A DNA stretch of 64,000 bases, taken from NCBI GenBank assembly GCA_018857735.1, contig JABMCL010000667.1:163501-227500 (forward strand), given 5' to 3'. This DNA is from Alviniconcha marisindica (lineage: Eukaryota > Mollusca > Gastropoda > Provannidae). The position numbers and the translations under genes were made by a program. How positions within the stretch are numbered: the stretch's first letter is position 1; every line of letters begins with the position of its first letter. Positions 33,342 through 45,300 of this stretch are shown piece by piece. The notes below the pieces were generated by a model that worked only from the letters and a program-made list of their open reading frames with translations, made no database searches and had not been told where the DNA came from.

Positions 33342-36300
33342 ATGGAAGATGAGAAGGTTCACGCTTCCCCTGCTGGTACGCAAGCTACAGTTGGCACATC
33401 AAGATATAGTTCATTCAAAACAATTATGTGTTAATCTCATGTATTGCAGATTGCACTGAATAATACCATACTGATGTTTCATATAGGAATTTTATGTCTG
33501 GTTGATTGTTGGCAAATGGAATGGGCAAAACAATATGAACATTCATGATTAAGCAGTGACGTTTTTAATTCTTCCAATGTGGAAGTTTATCTAACAATAA
33601 TGAACAACAATAACAATATACTTTTATCATCCCAGCAGGAAATTAAAGCTGTCATTCAATCTTGTACCTTAATACACAATAATTGCGCATACCTCAATAA
33701 TTCAAAGTCATGAAACAAACACACGTATCCACTCTTAGACATAACCCTGTCTCTCAATCTGCATGCACTAAAGCATTGATCTAATGCTAATACCTAGCAA
33801 ACCCAAAATTATCTGTAATAATGTTATATATATCTGATGAACCAAAACTCTCAAATCAGGTACACGCATCCCCCACCCTCCGTTGGAAAGTTACGTCCTC
33901 AGCAGAAGTCCTGACACATGGTTAATGACTTATAATTTTCATTGGGTGAAATAATGAGACTTTATGAGGTTTGTATTTTTTCTCAGGAGTAAAAAATCTT
34001 CCACTCCTGTTGCTACGTCTGCTATCAAATTAGTGTCTCATTGGATGCATAGGATCATTTAATATTTGCATTAGGTTTTTTTTCATACAGTCTCTGTTCG
34101 TGTAGTCTTAAAACTGGCCAGTGGCTTTCCCACAACATGACCTGCCTTTTTTTTTTACAGTCTTTTCCATTACCATCCTGTATGAAATTTTGAAAAATTC
34201 CCACCCCAACAGACACTGAGACAGTCTGTTGGTATTCCTACTTATTCTTTTAAAACTTACAGCCTTGTGTTATTTGTTCCACATACACTTTTTTCTTTTT
34301 AAATGAGCGCATTCAGTATAGGTATGTAACCCCATTCTCCTAGGGCTGACTTCCTTTACCACTATAGCAGAGGGTACAAAGTCCACAGTTTTGAGCATTG
34401 TTGGCATTGGGTGCAGACTCCTCTTGCCCAGGTCATCCACTGTTCCTTCATGACCTCTGCTCACATGGCAAAAATGCACTAGGGTCCACCCACATATTCT
34501 GGTTGTAGTTCTTTCAAGGCTTCTCAAAGCACAACCCAGAAGCCAGGTTGTAGATTAAGTTGTTTGGCATTGTCCTCAGTGGCATACTTCAGTGTAATGT
34601 TAGAGAGGTGAACCCCTTTTTGTCAGGAATTGATGTTACTTCGCTTGGTAGTCCCATACGCCATGAGGAATAAGAGAAGCTGTAGGAATCCACGATTACT
34701 TACAATGAGTAGAAACAAATGCCATTTGCTCTGTTGCTGCCACACATGCTGCTTGCATCTTGCAGACTGACCAGTCCATTCTCTTCTCTCAGTATTACAC
34801 CTGCACCCACCCTCCCCCTCCCCAACATCCCACATCTACCATACCATCCACAGTGCTCTAGAATTTCAACGCTTTCCCTCCCTGCTCACTACATACCAAG
34901 GACCCCCCCCTATCCCACATCTACCATAACCATACCATCCACTGTGCTCTAGTATTTTCAGTGCTTTCCCTCCCTGCTCACTACATACCAAGGACCCCCC
35001 CCCCCACACACACCATACCATACCATCCACTGATTTGCTCTAGAAATTTCAGTGCTTTCCCTCCCTGCTCACTACATCCAAGGACCCCCCCCCCCCCACC
35101 ATCCCACATCTACCATACCATCCACTGTTGCTCTAAATTTTAGCTTTCCCTCCTGCTCACTACATACCAAGGACCCCCCCCTCCCCCCCCCCTTTCTGTC
35201 AGCCCCACCCACCCTCGTTGCCATGCACTCTTCCTACCCCTCACTGCCACTGCAGCTTAAACTTAGTTTATCTTTCATTCTTCTTGCTAATTACCACTTT
35301 TAAAATGCACACACACATGAACGCACTCGGTGTAAGTATGTTCTATTGCAACTGGAGGTTTTATGTCTGTAGAAGATGAGGCTCTTCCGGACTCTGCTGT
35401 AGATGTTGGTGATGAAGGGGAGGAGGAAGATCTGGAGGAAAGCGACGAGGAGAGCGCTGAAGAAGAGGACGACGGTGAAGAAGGAGAGGAAGAAGAAGGT
35501 AAAGCCTTTTTGTGGTTTGTTTCTTCTTCTTCTTTATTTGTCCCCCCTCTCTGTATACCCATTTGATGCCCACAGATGCAAAATCAGCTTGAATGTGAAA
35601 AGCAAAAATGGCCTGTTTTTATATATATATTTATTGTGTACTGTGATGTGGTTAACGTAGAGACACATTTAAATTTCTCGAAAGAGATAATACTCTTGAA
35701 TCTTGAAAAGGGAGTTAATTAGCACTCAGAAAACATCACACCAGCACAATGATGACCTGAATCACCTATGGTAAATTTCACATGGAATGTGAGTGAATAC
35801 AAGGTACATGAGTTCCAGCAAAGGTACGTCCTCAATAGATGCAGATTGTTTTATTACTGTAGTGCAGCCAAGCCACTAGCATCTGTATGCATGGCAAGAG
35901 GCTGTAAGAATACAACTACTACAGGTGCACAGATCTGGCCAGTCACTAGCCATAGCATCTTTGATGCTCCAGCAGCTTTGTCTGTAACACTGAGTGTATT
36001 TGCACAGATGAAGACAGTGAGGAAGAAGAGGAGGAAGATGATGATGACGAAGATGAGGATGAAGAGGAGGACGAGGATGAGGATGATGTGGAAGAAGGTG
36101 ACAGTCAGCTGGGAGCTTCACAGGAAAGCGATTCTGATGGTGAAGATTTGCCCACCTGCCCCATCTGCCTGGACAAACTGCGCAGTCAGGACATTGGGTC
36201 GCCTGAGTCATGTGATCACCAGTTCTGCATGGAGTGCATCGTGGAGTGGTCACGGGTAAAACTTCTTGTTCAATTCTTGTCATCCTCAAAAGAAAACAAA

Positions 36301-39300
36301 AAATCTGAAATGAGAATGACTGCTATCATTCTAAAACAAGATCCAAATACATAAAAGGTTAAAAAGAACGCTGTTTATTAGGATAAAACCCATGAAATGT
36401 TTGGGGGTAACCCCCTTTTTTCAAGCTACAAAACAACACTTAAACAACAGTGAAAAATGAGATGTAAAACTAGGACACTTTTCTGCTTTTGGTTGAGCTA
36501 TGTTGCTTTTGTGTCCAGTGCTTGGAAATATATCTTTTGTTGTCATCCTCAATTATCGAAGATAGGACATTGAGCCAGATATCTTTTCATGTCACACATA
36601 CAAAGGGATCATAGCATTCTTAGCTGTCACCAGGGAAGCACTGCTCTTTCTCTGACTCAAGGACTCGACACATTTCACATGTTAAGTTCAAAACATTTGG
36701 ACCATTCTTTTGTGATGTGCTGCTCCATCTGCCTGGAATTCTCTGCCTCGCCCAAAATTAGACACCTTCAGTCAACCACTGAAGTTAAAACTGCTCTGAA
36801 GACCCATCTGTTTATAGAAACCAACTATTTCTAGAAAATTCTTGGAAAGGGATATGGGGAAATATTTGATTGTTTCATTGGCATGAAACAATCAAATATT
36901 TCCCCATATCCCTTTCCAAGAATTTCTGTCAATTGTTCAACACTCAAGCAAAGTGAATGTTTTTTCAGTTGTTTTTTTAACTGGTTTTATTCCAGTTTTT
37001 ATGCAATCAACATAAATACTCTAAATTGTAATAATGATGACAACTCTAGACCTGAATAGATAGAACAATACAGTAATCTTAGCACAAAAATCAGATGTAT
37101 TAGTGAATGCTAATGCTGTCGTGTGTGTGTTTGGATCAGAACACCAACACGTGCCCTGTGGACCGCCAGCCCTTCACCATCATCCTGGTGCGTCACCCTG
37201 GGGAGGAGAAGGTGTTCAAGCGGGTGAGTCACCACTGTCAGGCATTGTTGCCACTGTATGCCTGTACAGTGCAGCCCTCCATGAGGGCAGCCACTGTAGT
37301 GAGATGTCCCATGCAGACCTGTTTACTTGTACAATTTGGGTGTATTTTGTATAACTAAATTTTCAGCATATAAAAATATGAAAATTGAAAGAAAGACAAA
37401 TAGTCAGGAGCTGTGTGAAAGTTGAGGTGGACGTCCTGGGCTCCCGTCCCTAATAAACCTATGGTTTCTGTGGATGTAAAGCAACACTTCAACAACAAAA
37501 ACTAAAACTAAAAAAACAACCATAAATATTTCTCAACATGTTTTGTGGTTTGTTTGTTTTACAGTCCAGACAAACTGGATGGTTTTCAGTGGCACATGTG
37601 TAAGTCTTGCAATCTCTAACTACCGTAGTGTTGGTTGTCTGTATTGTGCTTTGCATAGTCTCAGCACTGAATTCTAGAGCAATGCTAAGTGAGGCTTGTA
37701 TTTCTACTGCAAAGTACAAGCGTTCACCATTTTTCTTCTAGAAGCCATGTTGAAATTATTTTCAGACTCTTTTCAACTGAGAACAGAATGAAACAGAAAT
37801 GAAGTGATGGAAACAGTGCCAACGCAGGGTGGGAACAAGTGTTCCTGTCAAGATACGAATCTGAGACCAGCATAGTTAAGTCTTCTGTTTCCAAATCTTC
37901 TGCATACTGCCAGTATTGCTGTTAGACTTTTCAGTAGCCCATGGCGGCAAAAACAACATTGATGTTAGCATTGCCCGTGGTCTGTGGCTAAAAACTGAAA
38001 ATACTCAAAAAATGTACTCTTATCTGTATTTGAGTGTAAACAGGTCTGACCCCAAGACCCCAAAACCATCAAATTCACCTCTGTTGAAGGCCTGTGAGGG
38101 ATTCCCAACCTGATTATGGGGCATAATAAGAACTCATAGGGGCATTGCTTTCTTTGTGTACGTTCAACTTGTACTATGTCTACTGCTTGCCCAATCTGGC
38201 TGACCTGTGTAACCATAACAACAACTGTGTGTTTTAAGTTACAACATGAAATATTTACAATAATTGTCAAGTAAAGAGATAGGAAATGTAAAAGGACTGT
38301 CATGAATAGACTTAAAAATTTAGGCCATTGAATATAATTATGTAAAATGTTATACCTCTGAGTTTTGCAAAGCCATTGACTGATGACAGCTGTGCTTCAC
38401 CCCATTTTATGGCCATTTACAATGTGCAGACCACCCCCATTTTATGGCTGCTTTCAACTTGCAGATCACCTTTTTATGGCCATTTTCAGTGCTCAGATCA
38501 CCTCATTTTATGGCCATTTTCAGCGCACATATCACCCCATTTAGTGGCCATTTTCAGTGCACAGACCACCCCATTTTATGGCCATTTTCAATTAGCAGAT
38601 CACCCCATTTTATGGCCATTTTCAATGCACATGTCACCCCATTTTATGGCCATTTTCAGTGCACAGAACACCCCATTTTATGGCCATTTTCAGTGCACAG
38701 ATCACCTATTTTATGGCCATTTTCAATGCACGTCACCCCATTTTATGGCCATTTTCAATGCACAGAACACCCCATTTTATGGCCATCTTCAGTGCAGAGA
38801 TCACCTGTTTTATGGCCATTTTCAGTGCACATGTCACCCCATTTTATGGCCATTTTAATGCACAGAACACCCCATTTTATGGCCATTTTCAGTGCACAGA
38901 TCACCTATTTTATGGCCATTTTCAATGAGCAGATCAGTGTGGAGCTGCGGCAGCAGCAGCAGGAGGAAGAAGAACAGGAAGAGGAAGAGACTGCATGTGA
39001 AGTGTGTGGTCAGTCAGACCGGGAGGATCGCCTTCTTCTCTGTGATGGATGTGACCTGGGGTAAGTTTGGATTTGAGACAGGAATACAGTTCAGTCTGCC
39101 AAACCTTCAGAGTCTGAACTGTTCAGTTTTGCTACAAGTTGAATGCTTAAGAGACTACATTATTAACTTTGCCAAGAGTTGAACATGACGCTTCAGAAAC
39201 TAGACTTAAATTTGCCAAGAGGTGAATATAACACTTCACAAAGTAAACTATTATCTGTAAAAGCGATGAGTATGACACTTAAGAAACTAAACGCCATGCG

Positions 39301-42300
39301 ATCTGACAAGAGTTGCAGTGTGTGACAACTTGTGTTGTGCTGCAGTTGTCAGGGTTGTTTCCCTGTTGTGTAAGACAGGTTTTGTGTATTTGTATTGTGC
39401 TGCAGATTTCAGGGCTGTTTCCCTGTTGTGTGAGACAGGTGTTGTGTGTGCCACAGTTGTCAGGGTTGTTTCCCTGTTGTGTGAGACAGGTTTTGTGTAT
39501 TTGTATTGTGCTGCAGATTTCAGGCCCAGACAGGTGTTGTGTGTGCCACAGTTGTCAGGGTTGTTTCCCTGTTGTGTGAGACAGGTTTTGTGTATTTGTA
39601 TTGTGCTGCAGATTTTTTCCAGGTTTGTTCCCTTGTTGTTTTTTGGAAAAGGGTTTTTTGGCTGAAATTGGTTTTTTTGTTTTGTACTGCAGTTGTCATG
39701 TTTGTTTCCCTGCTGTATTTGTACATATTAAGATGCTGTATATTTACATTGGGCTGCAGTTGTTGGGATACTTTCCCTGTTGTATGTGGCAGGTGCAATG
39801 TATGCAGTTGGTAGGTCAGTTTTTGTTGTAGTACATGACAGGTGCTGTATATATGGGTGGGTGTCTTTACATGGCATGTTTGGGTGTGACAGGTACCACT
39901 GTGAGTGCCTGACCCCTCCCCTAGCAAGTGTCCCAGTGGAGGAATGGTTCTGCCCGACTTGTGCCGAGGTCAACAGCCGAGGTATGTGTGCTGCTGCATT
40001 TTGGAGTGGATGTACCATTTTTGCTCAAGTGTGCTTCAGGCACAGACATAACAGCTCGGCTGGACTTTATAGTTTATAACAGAAATGCTCTGTACTTTTA
40101 GATTGATGAGATATGTGTTAGAGTAGCACTTCAAGTTGTTCAACATCCTTTTTTCTTTTCTTGGGAAGATGGTATCATAAAAAAGTGTTTCATTATTTTT
40201 TCATTTATTTCTTATTTTTAGAGAGTAGGGTTGCCGAAAATGTCTTAAAAGTTACATTGAGCTTGATGTTTTCCATAAATGTGTTCTTTGACCAAGAATT
40301 TAATTATATGTGACATTCCCATTGTGCAGTGCTTTCTGATAACTGATTTGCAGATGCATTAATGGTAATGATAGTTTCATGACTTGATGATTATCGCAGC
40401 AGAGGCAGCAGAGGAAGTAGCAAGAATGATGGCGGAGGATCCCTTCATGATGTTGCCCAGGCGACAGATCGCCAGGACACGCGTGAGCGAACGTGTGCGT
40501 CAGCGCATTCAGACCCTGCGTCTGCAACGGCGCAGGCCTGCAGAGCTGGAATCTTCTGATGTGAGTTTTGGAGTTAGATTTTGTTGAAGACACTAGGTGG
40601 TGGAGTTAGCCAGGTCTGCATGTTTGAAGTGAAGGAGGTCATTTTTTGAAAGGGTCTCATCGCTGTGTTGGCTCACATCCCTCTTTGGGCGTCTGGAGCG
40701 GGAGAGTAAAAGCAATCCCAGAACAGACCTTACCGCAATTTAAAACCATCTTCACAAAACTGGGATAGTCCCACATTTCTTTGGAAGTAGATTATGCTAA
40801 AAACACAGGTGAGGTTTGGTTGACAAAAATGGCATAGGTGGTTAGTCATCAGATTTCATCAGAGAATGGGGTCAGTCATCGTGAAATATGATCAGTGAAT
40901 AGGGTCAGTCTTCATGAAGTTTGATCAGTGAAAGGGGTCAGTCTTCAAGAAATATGATCAGTGAAAGGGGTCAGTCTTCATGAAATTTGATCAGTGAAAG
41001 GCGTCTGTCTCCATGAAATTTGATCAGTGAAAGGCGTCTGTCTCCATGAAATTTGATCAGTGAAAGGGGTCAGTCTTCATGAAATCTGATCAGTGAATGG
41101 TGTCAGTCTTCATTAAATGTTATGAGAGAATGGGGTCAATCTTCATGAAATGTGATACATGAATAGGATCAGTCTTCATGAAATTTGATTATTGAATAGG
41201 GTCAATCTTCATGAAATTTGATCAGTGAAAGGGGTCAGTCTTCGTGAAATCTGATCAGTGAATGGGGTCACTCTTCATGAAATGTGATATATGAATAGGA
41301 TCCGTCTTCCTGAAATTTGATCAATGAACAGGGTCCAACTTCATGGAATTTTCTCAGAGAATGAGGTCAGTCTTTTTGAAGTTTGATCAGTGAACAGAGT
41401 CAAACGTCATGAAATCTGGTCAGTGAATAGGGGTCAGTCATGTGGACGTATACCATGCAGAGTTGATGCCAGAATCCAGTCTTTGTCTGCATAATTTGTG
41501 TGAGTGTGTTTTGACAGCATAATTGATTTGCTTCATACCATATTTCCATATTGTTCCAGGAAGAAGAACTGGAAACTAGCATGGAAGTCACACCTTCAGC
41601 CTCAACATCCCGCACATCCTCCACTTCTCGCAGCACAACCCGCAGAAAGACCACACGTAAGCGGACCACTCGCAGGAGGTCGACCAAGCGTAGAACTTCA
41701 AGAAAACGAAAGTCACCCAAGAAGAGAAAGACAGCAACTGGGGCAGCAGCAAAAACAACCAAGACAACACGAAAGAGGCGCAGGAAACGAAAGACAAGAA
41801 GGAAGAAGAAAACAGCAAAGAGGAGAAAGCTGACACCAACTCTCATCAGAAGACCTGGTTTTAGTGCAACGGTAAGGCTGGGCAGAAGAATTCGTGCATA
41901 CAGTTTTCTACATACTGCCAGCTCCAGTGAAACTGTGATATGGTAGCCCCAATTTTCACAGAAACCTATGTTCCTGTTTAAAAAGGCACTTTTCAGTAAC
42001 TGAACATGTACACTCTCTTTATTCTCTCTGAGACTCTTCTGTCTTTCTCTCCCACTCTCGGTATCCCCCTTCAGCCATAAGATTTGTCCATCAACAGGTG
42101 GAGTTCCGTCTGTTCAGGATCAGCAGGGGTCATTTTTGAGAAGAGAGAAATGTGCAAAAGTGCATTTGAGTACTTTCTTAGGATGGTTTTAAGGATGTGT
42201 GAATTTATGTGCAACATATGTCTGAATCTGATGTATGCACTCTCTCTCTCTCTCTCCTCCCACTCTCTATCTGTCTGTCTGTCTGTCTGTCTCTCTTCCT

Positions 42301-45300
42301 GAGGTATTCTGTTTGATTGATGGGACACTAAAATCAAAGAACTCAAAATAATGGTTAAAAAGCAACTAAAAATCCCAGTGAAAAATAACTCGTATTTAAG
42401 CATTATTTCCTGGCCCTCATGTCACCAGCTCTGATATATTGAGTAATAGTATTTCACATTTTTGCAACTGGTCTTTTGTTCCAGAGCCAGGCCTTCTCAA
42501 TACCTATGAGTCGCACCATCAAGGGACGTATCGCAGAGCGACTTGGACTGTCCAAGCCACCGCCAGGGCGTACCATTCCCATGCAGCGTCGCCCAGGCGA
42601 ACGTGCTGCGGATGTGCGGCGTGGCGATTCAGGCACTACACCTCTTTCCATCCTGGGGGATCGCGATGAGCTCATCGATTTCCAAGAGTGAGTTTTGAAT
42701 CTTTAGTGAGCTGTGGACAAGCTCGGAGGTTATTATATGATGTTTTGTTGTTGCCGCCATTGTGAAAGAACAGTTGGCTGATAGTCAGAGAGTGTGCTGG
42801 ATGTCAGCCCTGTGCAAAACATGGACTACCACAAAGCCAGAGCAGAGACAGGTTCAGGGAAGTAATCCTGTTGGAAATGGAGCAAAGAATTATTGCTTCC
42901 TGTTCCTATCCCAAATGGACCTGGTTAGGAATAGTTCCACTCTAGAGCAAAAACAAAATGCCTGACCGTGTGGTATGGTCCTAATGCTGCATTGCTGTGG
43001 TGTTGTTTTTTCTTTTTCCAATGATGCTGGGAGTGTGTTCCAATAACAGTACAAGGACAGCATCATCAGTATTAATAGCAGGAAATGAAGACAGATATAA
43101 TAGCTACGTGATAATGGTACACGCATATGGAATGTTTTGAATATGGAAGAAGAGTTTCCATCACCTGCTGTTCTATCTTGACCACAAGTGACATAATGTA
43201 TTGGTTCTCTGCAAACCCAACAGCATGTCCTGAAGTTCTGTCTCCTATACACATAAGCATGGACATGGCATTAGCCCCGAGGCACCACGCTTGCAGAAAA
43301 ACTCGGGTTCCAAAGAATACTGGCCACAGACAACCAAATTCATCTGAGGACAATCCTGGAACATTGAAAGGAGAAGATTCCAGGCATTGGAGCACTGTGG
43401 ATACATAAATTAAGGTCCCCTTTGCTGAGAACCCAGAGTTGTTAAATCTTCTTGTTAAAACCTGCAGTAGGTCAGGAATATTGGGAGGTTCATTGAAGCT
43501 GGTTTGCACAAGTGAATGCCCTTTGTAATCTTTTGTGCAAGAAGTCGTGAGAGGTCGCAGCGTCACTTCCAATTTCCAGCGTCATGCCAATTTCCGAGTA
43601 GGCGATGCTTCTCGCTGTGTATAAGAATGGAAGTTGAACCTAGAATTGCGATGCAGTACAAATACCGCCACTGTTGCAGTTGCCAAAATTACTGGGGAAA
43701 GGGGATGGATGGTGGAAAAAAGTGTGCATCATTTTGGGGCTGACCAGAAGATCATGATTTCATGGAAAAAATGCATTTTGGGGCATCCTATAGCACAAGC
43801 AACAAGTTATTGCTTGTTGCCAGACACATTCTGACTACAGGCCTCCAAAAATGCCTTTAAAGTTGGCAGTGTAAAATTCGCAGATTTACTGTCACCGCCT
43901 TCCATTGTGACAAAAGTACGCACCAGAAGTAAAAGCAGCCAAGGGACTTAAGTGATGCTGGGTAAAAGTCAAGGGAGTTAACAACCCCACCTGAACCACC
44001 CAATAGCCATGCATGCTAAGTCTACCACTAGGAATTCATCTTTTCTAATTTCTATTTTGCCAGTCCATTCAACTTTATATGTTTCCAAATTCTCTGTCCA
44101 CTTTTTGCTTGCATTAGTGTGCCTAATGCAGGTTTCTGTGTGGGGCTGTGAATGAAATAGGCAATCCTGCTCATCATCACAAGTGATTGACACAGGTTCC
44201 AGTGCTGGGAGCCCACAGAGTAGAAACAGGCTTCGAAGCATTTATTACTGGTGAAAGATGTTAACACTTATAACAGGCAAAATAATGTAATTATAGTTTG
44301 TATCTTGTCAGTGAATTTGACTTTTACTCATGATTTGATCAACAAGACTTTGACCTCGTACTTTTCAAGTTGCTAATGGTTGAATTCAGGGTGATCCACA
44401 GTTCAAAAATAAACACAGCATTTTACAAAGTGGTGTGAGTTTTGGAAGAGTGAATCAAGACTGAGTTTTACTAGTGATTTTTTGCTTTAGTTTTACATAG
44501 AATAACCAGCCTGGTTGACAGTATTGAGTTACTTACTTCCATGTACCGATTGTTTTCAGTGTGGAAGAAGAGACACCTCAGTTCCAACGTGCTGCCAGAG
44601 ATGCCAGCACTGTTGTCTTGTCTAGCTGCCCGGTGGCCATGCGGCGCCCAGGAGTCAAGAAGTGAGAGACCTTTTTGCTCTTCTACCTTGACTTTGACAA
44701 GCCATCAGTGTGGGGTGGTGGTTTTTGAAATAACAATGTCTTGAAACTTCATTTTTGAAAGTGAAATGAAGTGTACATTTTGTGAAGCTGCCATTCTAAC
44801 AGTAACACTTCTTCGCTCCTGTCCAAATCCAGAGCTAGCTGTCTGTGGATGCAGCTCAACGGGGCCCTCCTCAGAAGTTGTGTCTACAAGTGTTCAGTCA
44901 AATGGTGAATGCAACTGCATGAAAATAATAATAAAATGTACTCTTTTATGTGCTATTTCTCCAAACTGGAGCACATAGCCCATTGCAAAGCAAAGAACCA
45001 AAGCTCGATCAAAACAAACTTCACGCGTGCACACGTGCGCATACAGGCACACACACACACACACACACACACATGTACACACAGTCAGTAGGATAGCTTG
45101 AAGAGGTGAGATTTCAAAGATTTGAGTGTGTTTGATGATCTAACTTTGCATACTGTATTAGTCTTATTGCATTTATTTTTTTCAGGCCAATCCCAGCATC
45201 AAGAATAGTGCCACCCCCACCATCATCATTTGACCTGCTGGGTTCCATCTTCAAGGAGCAGAGCATACTGCACATGAACAGCGCAGACATTGTCATAGAA

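Larger units (their letters stand above)
36008..37223 (+). other. RING finger encoded across two PHRF1 exons
   Basis: Exon 36008-36255 gives CPICLDKL, then [15 protein letters not shown]. Exon 37140-37223 gives NTNTCPVDR. Seven ligands follow the C3HC4 spacing and the eighth position is Asp (CPVD). As I remember, vertebrate PHRF1 shows the same substitution. Confidence 0.85.

Noticed and set aside
38376..38858. 160-codon frame with FMAIFSAQ repeats
   Set aside because: It reflects the 34-bp intronic array. It would be translated only if upstream acceptors were used.
40848..41445. CRISPR-like regular repeats
   Set aside because: The 33-bp units are directly adjacent without unique spacers and lie in a eukaryotic intron; it is a minisatellite.
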